Of a DNA stretch of 50,939 nt, positions 23,601 through 31,700 are shown one piece after another (positions within the stretch are counted from its first letter, which is position 1; the number at the start of each line of letters is the position of its first letter). The stretch is from Nemertoderma westbladi (taxonomy: Eukaryota; Xenacoelomorpha; Nemertodermatida; Nemertodermatidae): NCBI GenBank assembly GCA_032718475.1, contig JAUCBJ010001190.1:1-50939 (forward strand). Direction: 5' to 3'. A program made the position numbers and the translations under genes. The notes below the pieces were generated by a model. That model searched no databases, was not told the DNA's origin, and was given only the letters and a program-made list of their open reading frames with translations.

Positions 23601-26600
23601 GGTAAGTCGTACAGCGGGTAAGTCGTACAGCGGGTAAGTCGTACAGCGGGTAAGTCGTACAGCGGGTAAGTCGTACAGCGGGTAAGTCGTACAGCGGGTA
23701 AGTCGTACAGCGGGTAAGTCGTACAGCAGGTAAGTCGTACAGCGGGTAAGTTGTACAGCGGGTAAGTCGTACAGTGGGTAAGTCGTACAGCGGGTAAGTC
23801 GTGCAGCGGGTAAGTCGTACAGCGGGTAAGTCGTACAGCGGGTAAGTCGTACAGCGGGTAAGTCGTACAGCGGGTAAGTCGTACAGCGGGTAAGTCGTAC
23901 AGCGGGTAAGTCGTACAGCGGGTAAGTCGTACAGCGGGTAAGTCGTACAGCGGGTAAGTCGTACAGCGGGTAAGTTGTACAGCGGGTAAGTCGTACAGTG
24001 GGTAAGTCGTACAGCGGGTAAGTCGTGCAGCGGGTAAGTCGTACAGCGGGTAAGTCGTACAGCGGGTAAGTCGTACAGCTGCAGGTAAGTCGTACAGCGG
24101 GTAAGTTGTACAGCAGGTAAGTCGTACAGCGGGTAAGTCGTACAGCAGGTAAGTTGTACAGCGGGTAAGTCGTCTAGCGGGTAAGTCGTCTAGCGGGTAA
24201 GTCGTACAGCGGGTAAGTCGTACAGCGGGTAAGTCGTACAGCGGGTAAGTCGTACAGCAGGTAAGTCGTACAGCGGGTAAGTCGTACAGCGGGTAAGTCG
24301 TACAGCGGGTAAGTCGTACAGCGGGTAAGTCGTACAGCGGGTAAGTTGTACAGCAGGTAAGTCGTACAGCGGGTAAGTCGTATAGCGGGTAAGTCGTACA
24401 GCGGGTAAGTCGTACAGCGGGTAAGTCGTACAGCGGGTAAGTCGTACAGCGGGTAAGTCGTACAGCGGGTAAGTCGTACAGCGGGTAAGTCGTACAGCGG
24501 GTAAGTCGTACAGCGGGTAAGTCGTACAGCGGGTAAGTCGTACAGCGGGTAAGTCGTACAGCGGGTAAGTTGTACAGCGGGTAAGTCGTACAGTGGGTAA
24601 GTCGTACAGCGGGTAAGTCGTGCAGCGGGTAAGTCGTACAGCGGGTAAGTCGTACAGCGGGTAAGTCGTACAGCTGCAGGTAAGTCGTACAGCGGGTAAG
24701 TTGTACAGCAGGTAAGTCGTACAGCGGGTAAGTCGTACAGCAGGTAAGTTGTACAGCGGGTAAGTCGTCTAGCGGGTAAGTCGTCTAGCGGGTAAGTCGT
24801 ACAGCGGGTAAGTCGTACAGCGGGTGAGTCTTACAGCAGGTAAGTCGTACAGCGGGTAAGTCGTACAGCGGGTAAGTCGTACAGCGGGTAAGTCGTACAG
24901 CGGGTAAGTCGTACAGCGGGTAAGTCGTACAGCAGGTAAGTCGTACAGCAGGTAAGTCGTACAGCGGGTAAGTCGTACAGCGGGTAAGTCGTACAGTGGC
25001 TTTATTAATTTCTTTTATTGCTATTGAAATTTGCAACATTGGATCCTTTTTATTTAATAAATACTTAGTGGTAATTCAAATTTAAATTGACCGCAAGTGA
25101 AATAAAGTATCGTTCATTGTTTTGGTTATAAAACACCGCCATGTAACCTGCTCTCCTTTCTTTACCTTAATATTTTAAATTAAATTAAATTAATTTTTTA
25201 AAGCCTCTAAACACTTTTGATGTCTGGGGTTATTTTTCGCCATTAACTCAAAAAAAATCTGTATTTGGGCCCCTTTAACTTTAAAACAACAAGTTTAGTC
25301 CGGCAGCTAAGTAGCTTTTCCTGCATAATTATATTATCTTCTGCAGTTTTACTAACTATTATGCTGTGATTGTCGTCTATTATTATTAATAACAACAAAT
25401 TGACCTTTGACGTTTTAATTTTTAGTTCTTCTCCGGCGATAAGAATCCCTACGTTCCCTACAAACTGCTCCATTTAATCTGGACTAACGCGCGCCACCTA
25501 GCGGGCTACGAGCAACAGGACGCCCACGAGTTCCTAATAGCGGCGCTAGATGTCCTACACCGACACAGTCGGGACCAACCCAGACGGGAGTGTCTCACCA
25601 ACGGTGTCCTCCCCAACGGTACTCTCCCCCTCGCCAGTAGAAACAGCCCCTCCCCGCCCCCCGAGAATTGCCCCACTACGCAGTGCAGTTGTATCATAGA
25701 CCAGGTCTTTACTGGCGGTCTACAGAGCGACGTCGTCTGTCAGATATGCCACGGTGTATCGACCACAGGTGAGTTCTACACCGGTTTAAGTTTACTTGTT
25801 AAATATCGATTCATTCCGAGAGAATAATGGGGTCGTTTGAATAATTATTAACCTCTATTTTAGAGTAAGGCGGGGGGGGGATTGATGCTAGTGGCTCGTT
25901 ATTCTAACCAAAACAATAAACGGAAGTCAATAGAACATGATACAGTTTTATTTTTTGGAAGTAATCAGCTGTTATTTACGTAAATTTTCCCTGGAGAGGG
26001 ATGGATTTTTATTGCGTCGTTAGCCCCCCCCCCCCCCCCCCCCCCCCTCCCCCAACTGCTATGTTAACTATACCAAAACGCCAGTACTGACATAGAAACC
26101 TAATTAAAACGATAAAACTGTTTTGAATATAATTAAAAAGTTATAAATAGATGAATACTCTGGCGTCCCGAATAGACGGGGTGGGTGGAAAAATTTCATT
26201 ATGCTAATATTCGGGGTGGCTGGAATAAACGTGGTGGGTGGAAAATCAAAATTTAATATACTTACTTAACATACAGTATAGGCGTACAGGTACAGTTAGT
26301 ACCTACGGCTACCGGTGGTATATTCGCTACACGGTTTTGGTTTTCTTTCACTTTCAACTCTCATTTATTATGAGAAACGTTTATTTACTCATAATAAAAA
26401 ATGTACTAAATTTTTTTGAAAAAATTAATAGGGCCCGTCTATTCGGGACTCCAGAGTACCTGGCCAATATTTTCCCAATTTTGGTATCGTTCATGTCTGG
26501 AGGATTGCATAAGACAACATTATAAATCACACTTACCTTATAAGCTGTCATCTACTATTTAATTGTAGTCAACGGGGCCATACAATTCCTGGTAACAAAG

Positions 26601-28385
26601 TCTAAGTCGGTCCCCGAATTAGTAAGGGTTTGAGTTTGGGACCGGCGTTATTGTAAGTTACACATAATGTTCCTCTAGGGGCTCCCTTAATAACTGTCCA
26701 ATAATACTGCATTCCATTATATAGTCGACCCGTTCTGGGATATCAGTCTGGAGATATCTGGTTGCTATGATACGGTAGAACCTCAGAGGTGTTCCAGTCA
26801 GATGAGTAACAGCAGTTCCGACTCTGTCTCTTTGGGTAGGTTTAATTCTATTTTTTTATTATATTATATTAATCTATATTACTATTTCTAGGTAAGTTTA
26901 ACATGTTCACTTCAGCTTCATACGCTAGGTTTTGATTTAAATACGGCTACTTAGGTTGTTTTAATACGTTTAATCGGGGAAGTTTAATACGTCTCTTAAA
27001 ACGCGTATCTGCAGGGTGATGCTGGGTCTTAACAATGAGATGTTGCCATAGTTGTATACCCTCATAGCTTATGTGTGCATCATGGGCGATGTTGTGCGCA
27101 TCCTGTTATATGTACCGGTCCGGTACCATCCATAGACCTGGTGCAGCATCATTTAGAGCCCAACATGATGGGCTGTCATAGAGCAGCACAGCTCCACTTC
27201 TGCACGGAAAGGGCGTACCCTTTAGGAACCTTTTTTGGAGATTACTTTATATCACTGGAGATTACTTTATAACACTGGAGATTACTTTATGTAACTGGAG
27301 ATTACTTTATGTCACTGGAGATTACTTTAATACTGGAATTGCGTTTAATTAGATGGTTCGACATATACATCATCGGATGACCAACCTCCTACGTCATTGG
27401 CTGACTGCCTCCGTCGGTTTACGAAACCGGAACATTTGGGCGGCGCCAAAATCCGTTGTGGTACCTGCCAAAGTTACGAGGAAAGTACAAAGCAACTGAC
27501 TTGGAGGACCCTCCCGGTGGTAGCGTGTTTCCATCTCAAGGTAAGTGCTAAGTAAATGTGCAACCCTTTCGCTGGTAAGGTGTTTCCATCTCAAGGTAAG
27601 TATAAAGCAACTCTCTACGACCCTTTCTCTGGTAAGGTATTTCCATCTCAAGGTAAGTGCTAAGCAAATGGGCAACCCTTTGGCTGGTAAGGTGTTTCCA
27701 TCTCAAGGTAAAAAACAAGGCAACAATGGTTTGGGGACCCTGCTCGTGGTAACGTGTTTCCATTTCAAGGAAAGTACACCGCAACTGATTTGGGGAACCA
27801 TCTGTTTCCCTCTAGTTCAGATTGCCCAGGGGTTTTAGCGTCGGACAGTTTTCGTAAAGCTGTTTTAAGGAACCAACCTTAACCCACCAAGCTGTAATGG
27901 GTACCCGGTTTATTTTTACTGTTCGAAAATTGAGAAAATTGTCGGATATATATAAATTCAACCTTGGGGATATGGGTGCCCCCCGCGCTGCCTTACAGGT
28001 AACATGAGTGGGACATTTATATTTCGTCTTCATTTAAAACGTAAGTAATGCAACTGCAAATTTTAATATATATTGCATTTATAATAATATATATTGCACT
28101 TATAATAATATATATTGCATTTATAATAATATATATTGCATTTATAATAATATATATTGCACTTATAATAATATATATTGCACAGAAATCTAGAGATTGC
28201 ATTGCACTTTATTTTCAGCGTTTCGAACATTCAACGAAATCTCGTCGAAAAGTGACGTCACCAATATCGTTTCCAGAGCAACTGGACATGGCGCCGTATA
28301 TGTCGTCACATCGTTCAGTAACCGCTCGACACAGTCGCAACAATAACAGTGAGAGTAACAAACAACTTAATCCGGCTGAGTACAT
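5525..28385 (+). CDS. USP22: USP22/Ubp8-like ubiquitin carboxyl-terminal hydrolase (SAGA DUB), 9 exons, 3' end missing
   Basis: Predicted exons: 5525-5638, 12522-12654, 13098-13214, 13696-13797, 17245-17414, 25426-25768, 26725-26835, 27353-27540, 28219-28385; all splice phases agree, giving 481 full codons. Residues about 4-96 form a ZnF-UBP with Cys/His ligands (C4, C44, C47, C57, C60, C65, H70, C93, C96). Exon 4 gives the [13 protein letters not shown] linker. Exon 5 holds the Cys box [13 protein letters not shown] with nucleophile C167. Exon 6 has [18 protein letters not shown] and CQICHG, exon 8 [15 protein letters not shown] and CGTC, exon 9 RFEHS. Order and motifs match USP22/USP27X/USP51, which remove ubiquitin from histones H2B and H2A within SAGA. 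The His box (GHYTSF-like) exon was not found. Oddities: Gln instead of Asn before TC in the Cys box, and five tandem arrays in its introns. Family assignment is firm; exon ends are predictions. Confidence 0.93.
5639..6829 (+). other. USP intron 1, left part; dispersed repeat at about 5846-5945
   Basis: No gene. The block GGCACGTTATTCTAACC (about 5849) through AATCAGCTGTTATTTGCG (about 5930) recurs at about 25893-25982, and its start recurs at about 40217-40245, so it belongs to a dispersed non-coding family. The rest is AT-rich sequence without identified structure. Confidence 0.6.
6830..7499 (-). pseudogene. LINE copy A: ORF2 C-terminus and 3' end, 5' part displaced by hAT
   Basis: The - strand ORF at 6836-7297 encodes the ORF2 tail: [26 protein letters not shown] and [29 protein letters not shown], a pattern typical of non-LTR reverse transcriptases. 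Upstream on the - strand, 7300-7499 encodes part of the [12 protein letters not shown] region. The copy is cut at 7499 by the hAT element and resumes at 10923. At 7312-7326 it carries the uninterrupted (empty) version of the site that holds the ribozyme-repeat dimer in copies B and C. Confidence 0.8.
8403..9943. mobile_element. piggyBac-like non-autonomous element with TTAA target site
   Basis: Ends CCCTATTAGTACCGGG (8403) and CCCGGGTTTGATAGGG (9928-9943) are imperfect inverted repeats flanked by TTAA on both sides (8399-8402 and 9944-9947), the piggyBac signature. Both ends carry subterminal GGGGTCATATTGACC palindromes next to long G/C runs (8442-8462, 9911-9930). Inside are about five diverged tandem units of 155-176 bp, each with TTGGTGCTRGCACC (about 8898, 9074, 9236, 9400, 9563). 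The short ORF at 8866-9342 reads through this repeat and is not considered a gene. Confidence 0.8.
10646..10700 (-). repeat. tRNA-derived SINE fragment inside the hAT element
   Basis: On the - strand, A-box TAGCTCAGTTGA (10682-10693) and B-box AGTTCGAGACC (10651-10661) have tRNA-like spacing. No good acceptor stem is seen, so this is a SINE remnant rather than a functional tRNA. Confidence 0.5.
10923..11105 (-). pseudogene. LINE copy A, continuation upstream of the hAT insertion
   Basis: The - strand encodes [18 protein letters not shown] and [19 protein letters not shown], the segment after the RT catalytic box. It joins the 6830-7499 part once the hAT element and one duplication are removed. 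Its 5' truncation lies near 11105. Confidence 0.75.
11271..11935. mobile_element. Large imperfect inverted repeat (foldback MITE)
   Basis: The left arm runs from GCCAATTGGATGTCTCCACG (11271) to about 11545. Its diverged reverse complement runs from about 11645 to CGTGGAGACATCCAATTGGC (11935). Shared blocks include CGGGACTTGAATAAGCGACT, AACTGGAGATTATA and AACTGATCAGTAGGTCC. The centre is about 100 bp. No gene; the - strand ORF 11495-11812 crosses an arm. Confidence 0.75.
11936..12521 (+). other. USP intron 1, right end; no feature seen
   Basis: AT-rich sequence between the inverted repeat and exon 2. No domain, terminal repeat or tandem array is recognised. The short open frame at 11900-12094 has no recognisable similarity. 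The intron ends with acceptor GTTTCTAG at 12514-12521. Confidence 0.5.
12522..12654 (+). CDS. USP22: USP22-like exon 2 (core of ZnF-UBP)
   Basis: Encodes [15 protein letters not shown] then [18 protein letters not shown], the CxxC...C..C...GC...H motif run of the Ubp8/USP22 zinc finger. Starts in phase 0 after TTTCTAG; ends in phase 1 at ATCT|GTTAGT. The donor's T at +3 is non-optimal but plausible. Confidence 0.85.
12655..13097 (+). other. USP intron 2; no feature seen
   Basis: 443 bp of non-repetitive sequence between exons 2 and 3, ending TTATAATTGTAG. The - strand ORF at 12670-12885 has no recognisable domain. Confidence 0.5.
13098..13214 (+). CDS. USP22: USP22-like exon 3 (end of ZnF-UBP)
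   Basis: Encodes [19 protein letters not shown], matching the IDLMYGGIYCFLCQDYIY segment that closes the USP22 zinc finger, followed by a Lys-rich helix. Phase 1 at both ends, donor GCAG|GTATTT. Confidence 0.88.
13215..13695 (+). other. USP intron 3; no feature seen
   Basis: 481 bp with a GC-richer stretch (13300-13440) and a TTGTTACAGCGCTTTT near-duplicate before the acceptor. No gene or transposon end identified. Confidence 0.5.
13696..13797 (+). CDS. USP22: USP22-like exon 4 (linker)
   Basis: Encodes [20 protein letters not shown] then VDNCTLG, aligned with the WEPTKRELELL...PKRRKITSNCTIG linker of USP22 between zinc finger and catalytic domain. Phase 1 at both ends: acceptor TTACAG, donor CTTG|GTAGGA. 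Confidence 0.9.
13798..14165 (+). other. USP intron 4, left part; no feature seen
   Basis: AT-rich intron sequence up to the 3' end of LINE copy B. The first part of the + strand ORF at 14031-14237 lies here and has no recognisable domain. Confidence 0.5.
14166..14539 (-). pseudogene. LINE copy B, 3' part (ORF2 C-terminus)
   Basis: The - strand encodes [20 protein letters not shown] and [23 protein letters not shown], nearly identical in pattern to copy A. It is interrupted at the TCCAGAGATTTGAT site (14526-14539) by the ribozyme-repeat dimer. The rest of the element continues from 15351. Confidence 0.8.
14705..14758 (+). ncRNA. Hammerhead ribozyme, type I, short stem III (locus 1, unit 1)
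   Basis: Stem I is ACCACG (14711-14716) with CGTGGT (14748-14753), extended across an internal loop by TCC (14705-14707) with GGA (14756-14758). Core CTGATGA spans 14717-14723. Stem II is GACC/GGTC (14724-14727, 14734-14737) with loop CAGTAA. GAA is at 14738-14740. Stem III is AC/GT around a GC loop (14741-14746), a 6-nt palindrome that can also pair between two molecules. H17 is A14747, so predicted cleavage follows GUA. All core positions (C3 to A9, G12-A14, A15.1-U16.1, H17) satisfy the family consensus. Cleavage is not demonstrated here. Confidence 0.8.
15116..15169 (+). ncRNA. Hammerhead ribozyme, type I (locus 1, unit 2)
   Basis: Same core, shifted 411 bp: stem I ACCACG 15122-15127 with CGTGGT 15159-15164, CTGATGA 15128-15134, stem II 15135-15148, GAA 15149-15151, stem III palindrome ACGCGT 15152-15157, cleavage A 15158. 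No substitution in core or stems relative to unit 1. Confidence 0.8.
15351..17095 (-). pseudogene. LINE copy B, 5' part: 5' UTR, APE endonuclease, RT remnant
   Basis: On the - strand from 16665, a Pro-rich N-terminus is followed by the endonuclease start ([20 protein letters not shown] and GVQEHR). After a frameshift near 16140 it continues as [20 protein letters not shown] and LGDFNASL (about 15731-16093), the APE-type endonuclease core. Most of the RT domain is missing. The sequence then resumes with [15 protein letters not shown] and [14 protein letters not shown] (15365-15620). Sequence 16666-17095 lacks frames with domains and probably is the 5' UTR. Endonuclease-bearing LINE, internally deleted and frameshifted, so not autonomous. 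Confidence 0.8.
17245..17414 (+). CDS. USP22: USP22-like exon 5 (catalytic Cys box)
   Basis: Encodes [20 protein letters not shown] through [12 protein letters not shown]; the nucleophile is the Cys of QTCFMN. The family norm is GNTC; here Gln replaces Asn at the residue before Thr, near the oxyanion hole. Starts in phase 1 and ends in phase 0 at CAGCAG|GTAAGT, a perfect 9-nt match to the U1-complementary donor consensus. That donor is the first unit of the following 16-bp array. Confidence 0.93.
17409..24995. repeat. 16-bp minisatellite (about 470 units) made of 5' splice-site sequence
   Basis: The unit is GTAAGTCGTACAGCGG with a common variant ending CAG. It starts at the exon 5 donor and continues about 7.6 kb through intron 5. 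Every intact unit contains GGTAAGT; variants reading CAGGTAAGT are full U1 complements. Rare variants: CGTCTAGC, CGTATAGC, TTGTACAG, inserted TA (GGGTATAAG), and AGCTGCAGG blocks. Some variant patterns recur in larger blocks, for example around 23220, 23550, 23770, 24000 and 24600, indicating higher-order duplication. Since three units make 48 bp, long open frames arise by chance on the - strand. Confidence 0.97.
24996..25425 (+). other. USP intron 5, right end; no feature seen
   Basis: AT-rich unique sequence between the array and exon 6, ending TTTTAATTTTTAG. No gene or transposon. Confidence 0.55.
25426..25768 (+). CDS. USP22: USP22-like exon 6 (catalytic domain, QQDAHEF box)
   Basis: Encodes [37 protein letters not shown], an insert rich in Pro, Asn and Ser, [16 protein letters not shown] and [12 protein letters not shown]. 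These match the USP22 catalytic domain block by block. GC content is much higher than the surrounding introns. Phase 0 start; phase 1 end at ACAG|GTGAGT. Confidence 0.95.
25769..26156 (+). other. USP intron 6, left part; dispersed repeat and 24-bp poly(C)
   Basis: Bases about 25890-25990 match the dispersed repeat at 5846-5945 (CGTTATTCTAACCAAAAC ... AATCAGCTGTTATTTACG). A pure C run occupies 26024-26047. No gene. Confidence 0.65.
26157..26457. mobile_element. Tc1/mariner-type MITE
   Basis: Terminal inverted repeats at 26157-26180 (CTCTGGCGTCCCGAATAGAC core) and 26434-26457 (GTCTATTCGGGACTCCAGAG core) differ at one position. TA is present at both outer edges, compatible with TA target duplication. 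The interior repeats a GGGGTGGGTGGAAAA-like motif. The + strand ORF at 26238-26525 crosses the right end and is not supported as a gene. Confidence 0.65.
26725..26835 (+). CDS. USP22: USP22-like exon 7
   Basis: Encodes [12 protein letters not shown], matching [15 protein letters not shown] of USP22, then a Ser-rich stretch corresponding to the family's variable loop. Phase 1 at both ends; donor TTGG|GTAGGT. Confidence 0.85.
26836..27236 (+). other. USP intron 7, left part; no feature seen
   Basis: Unique intron sequence with no recognised repeat or gene; the + strand ORF at 27075-27272 runs into the 20-bp array and shows no domain. Confidence 0.5.
27237..27336 (+). repeat. 20-bp tandem repeat, 5 copies, just before exon 8
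   Basis: GGAGATTACTTTATRTCACT is repeated five times with few changes, ending about 16 nt before exon 8. It occupies the place where a branch point and pyrimidine tract would be expected. Confidence 0.9.
27353..27540 (+). CDS. USP22: USP22-like exon 8 (finger and palm)
   Basis: Encodes [36 protein letters not shown] and [10 protein letters not shown], matching TDCLRRFTRPEHLG...CxxCxSYQESTKQLTM...VACFHLKRFEH in USP22; the CxxC pairs with the one in exon 6 to bind zinc. Starts in phase 1 after TTTAATTAG, ends in phase 0 at TCAAG|GTAAGT. The last 59 bp are tandemly duplicated downstream. Confidence 0.92.
27482..27790 (+). repeat. USP22: Tandem duplication of the exon 8 tail with its donor site
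   Basis: The exon tail (27482-27540, ending TTTCCATCTCAAG) recurs with divergence, ending at 27595, 27652, 27707 and 27769, so units are 55-62 bp. Donors following the copies are GTAAGT (27541, 27596, 27653), GTAAAA (27708) and GAAAGT (27770). The start of each copy aligns with exonic GAAAGTACAAAGCAACTG, so the donor GT in the copies lines up with an exonic GA. Three strong alternative donors result, at frame-shifting spacing (55 and 112 nt). Confidence 0.85.
28060..28186 (+). repeat. 21-bp tandem repeat, about 6 copies, before exon 9
   Basis: Unit ATATATTGCAYTTATAATAAT, about six copies, ending some 30 nt upstream of exon 9. The 21-bp period keeps frames open on both strands, producing spurious hydrophobic ORFs (IYIAFII-type repeats). 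Confidence 0.9.
28219..28385 (+). CDS. USP22: USP22-like exon 9
   Basis: Encodes [28 protein letters not shown], then a Ser/Asn-rich linker to NPAEY, matching KRFEHSAKxRRKITTYxSFPLELDMTPFM of USP22. Phase 0 start after TTTTCAG, phase 2 end at TACAT|GTAAGT. In the family this is followed by SLFAVVNHxGxxESGHYTSF, which I could not find downstream. Confidence 0.92.
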
Positions 28386-28779
28386 GTAAGTAAATTATAT
28401 TATAAAAATCATAAAATATACTTTATTTAGTTTGTAATAAGTAACTTATTATTATAACTTTCATTGGGCATAGCTTTGCAAAGTCGGCTATGACGTCCAG
28501 GTGGGATCGAACTGGTCACCTCCAGTTTTTCTTTCTCACTTTTTAATCAGCTTTGAAATTACCACTACCATAAAACATTAATTTACCGTAGAGTAAATTT
28601 ACATTTACTTTACTTTATTTAAAATATGATGATAATAATATAAAGACTTTACCTTGTTGAGCATTTACGATTAAATAAGTATTCATACATACAACACATA
28701 TTCACTAAATTGTACAATAACTACGACAACCGTAACCTTTACAGTAGTCCAAGTCCAGGGTGTAACACGGTTTTGATAT
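28386..28779 (+). other. USP intron 9, left part; possible tRNA-like B-box
   Basis: AT-rich, no gene. On the - strand near 28498-28520 CCAGTTCGATCCC resembles a pol III B-box, but no A-box partner was found at the right distance. TGTAACACGG near 28760 could be an LTR start; unproven. Confidence 0.35.
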
Positions 28780-31700
28780 CCCTGGTAGTAGATATATCTA
28801 TCTTACAGGAGCAGTAAAACAGCTTCCTCACTGGTAGTAATATCTTCCACAAACAGCTTCCTCACTGGCAGTAGATATATCTATCTTACAGGAGCAGTAA
28901 AACAGCTTCCTCACTGGTAGTAGATATATCTATCTTACAGGAGCATTAAAACAGCTTCCTCACTGGTAGTAGATATTTCTTCCTCAAACAGCTTCCTCAC
29001 TGGTAGTAGATATATCTATCTTACAGGAGCAGTAAAAACAGCTTCCTCACTGGTAGTAGATATATCTATCTTACAGGAGCAGTAAAACAGCTTTCCTCAC
29101 TGGTAGTAGATATATCTTCCACAAACAGCTTCCTCACTGGTAGTAGATATATCTATCTTACAGGAGCATTAAAACAGCTTCCTCACTGGTAGTAGATATA
29201 TCTATCTTACAGGAGCAGTAAAAACAGCTTCCTCACTGGTAGTAGATATATCTATCTTACAGGAGCAGTAAAACAGCTTCCTCACTGGTAGTAGATATAT
29301 CTTCCACAAACAGCTTCCTCACTGGTAGTAGATATATCTATCTTACAGGAGCATTAAAACAGCTTCCTCACTGGTAGTAGATATATCTATCTTACAGGAG
29401 CAGTAAAACAGCTTCCTCACTGGTAGTAGATATATCTATCTTACAGGAGCATTAAAACAGCTTCCTCACTGGTAGTAGATATATCTATCTTACAGGAGCA
29501 GTAAAACAGCTTCCTCACTGGTAGTAGATATATCTATCTTACAGGAGCAGTAAAACAGCTTCCTCACTGGTAGTAGATATATCTTCCACAAACAGCTTCC
29601 TCACTGGTTGTAGATATATCTATCTTACAGGAGCAGTAAAAACAGCTTCCTCACTGGTAGTAGATATATCTATCTTACAGGAGCAGTAAAAACAGCTTCC
29701 TCACTGGTAGTAGATATATCTTCCACAAACAGCTTCCTCACTGGTAGTAGATATATCTTTCACAAACAGCTTCCTCACTGGTAGTAGATATATCTATCTT
29801 ACAGGAGCAGTAAAACAGCTTCCTCACTGGTAGTAGATATATCTATCTTACAGGAGCAGTAAAAACAGCTTCCTCACTGGTAGTAGATATATCTTCCACA
29901 AACAGCTTCCTCACTGGTAGTAGATATATCTATCTTACAGGAGCAGTAAAAACAGCTTCCTCACTGGTAGTAGATATATCTTCCACAAACAGCTTCCTCA
30001 CTGGTAGTAGATATATCTATCTTACAGGAGCATTAAAACAGCTTCCTCACTGGTAGTAGATATATCTATCTTACAGGAGCATTAAAACAGCTTTCCTCAC
30101 TGGTAGTAGATATATCTTCCACAAACAGCTTCCTCGCTGGTAGTAGATATATCTATCTTACAGGAGCAGTAAAACAGCTTCCTCACTGGTAGTAGATATA
30201 TATATCTTACAGGAGCAGTAAAAACAGCTTCCTCACTGGTAGTAGATATATCTATCTTACAGGAGCATTAAAACAGCTTCCTCACTGGTAGTAGATATAT
30301 CTATCTTACAGGAGCATTAAAACAGCTTCCTCACTGGTAGTAGATATATCTATCTTACAGGAGCAGTAAAACAGCTTCCTCACTGGTAGTAAATATATCT
30401 ATCTTACAGGAGCAGTAAAACAGCTTCCTCTTCCTCACTGGTAGTAGATATATCTATCTTACAGGAGCATTAAAACAGCTTCCTCACTGGTAGTAGATAT
30501 ATCTATCTTACAGGAGCAGTAAAACAGCTTCCTCACTGGTAGTAAATATATCTATCTTACAGGAGCAGTAAAACAGCTTCCTCTTCCTCACTGGTAGTAG
30601 ATATATCTATCTTACAGGAGCATTAAAACAGCTTCCTCACTGGTAGTAGATATATCTATCTTACAGGAGCAGTAAAAACAGCTTCCTCACTGGTAGTAGA
30701 TATATCTTCCACAAACAGCTTCCTCACTGGTAGTAGATATATCTATCTTACAGGAGCATTAAAACAGCTTCCTCACTGGTAGTAGATATATCTATCTTAC
30801 AGGAGCATTAAAACAGCTTTCCTCACTGGTAGTAGATATATCTTCCACAAACAGCTTCCTCGCTGGTAGTAGATATATCTATCTTACAGGAGCAGTAAAA
30901 CAGCTTCCTCACTGGTAGTAGATATATATATCTTACAGGAGCAGTAAAAACAGCTTCCTCACTGGTAGTAGATATATCTATCTTACAGGAGCATTAAAAC
31001 AGCTTCCTCACTGGTAGTAGATATATCTATCTTACAGGAGCATTAAAACAGCTTCCTCACTGGTAGTAGATATATCTATCTTACAGGAGCAGTAAAACAG
31101 CTTCCTCACTGGTAGTAAATATATCTATCTTACAGGAGCAGTAAAACAGCTTCCTCTTCCTCACTGGTAGTAGATATATCTATCTTACAGGAGCATTAAA
31201 ACAGCTTCCTCACTGGTAGTAGATATATCTATCTTACAGGAGCAGTAAAACAGCTTCCTCACTGGTAGTAGATATATCTTCCACAAACAGCTTCCTCACT
31301 GGTAGTAGATATATCTATCTTACAGGAGCATTAAAACAGCTTCCTCACTGGTAGTAGATATATCTATCTTACAGGAGCAGTAAAACAGCTTCCTCACTGA
31401 TAGTAGATATATCTTCCACAAACAGCTTCCTCACTGGTAGTAGATATATCTATCTTACAGGAGCATTAAAACAGCTTCCTCACTGGTAGTAGATATATCT
31501 ATCTTACAGGAGCAGTAAAACAGCTTCCTCACTGGTAGTAGATATATCTTCCACAAACAGCTTCCTCACTGGTAGTAGATATATCTTCCACAAACAGCTT
31601 CCTCACTGGTAGTAGATATATCTTCCACAAACAGCTTCCTCACTGGTAGTAGATATATCTATCTTACAGGAGCAGTAAAACAGCTTCCTCACTGGTAGTA

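Noticed and set aside
17409-24995. CRISPR array
   Set aside because: There are no spacers; units are contiguous 16-bp repeats, and the context is an animal gene.
17409-24995. Telomeric or centromeric satellite
   Set aside because: The unit is not telomere-like and the array is inside a single-gene intron, starting at its donor.
24785-25039. 84-codon - strand frame at the array's right edge
   Set aside because: Same minisatellite artefact, with a few unique codons at one end.
27394-27838. Overlapping ORFs with repeated [11 protein letters not shown] or [10 protein letters not shown] segments
   Set aside because: They are shadows of exon 8 and its tandemly copied tail.
28017-28202. Hydrophobic ORFs on both strands (IYIIINA / IYIALII repeats)
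   Set aside because: They are translations of a 21-bp AT-rich tandem repeat; only the part from 28219 on the + strand is exon.
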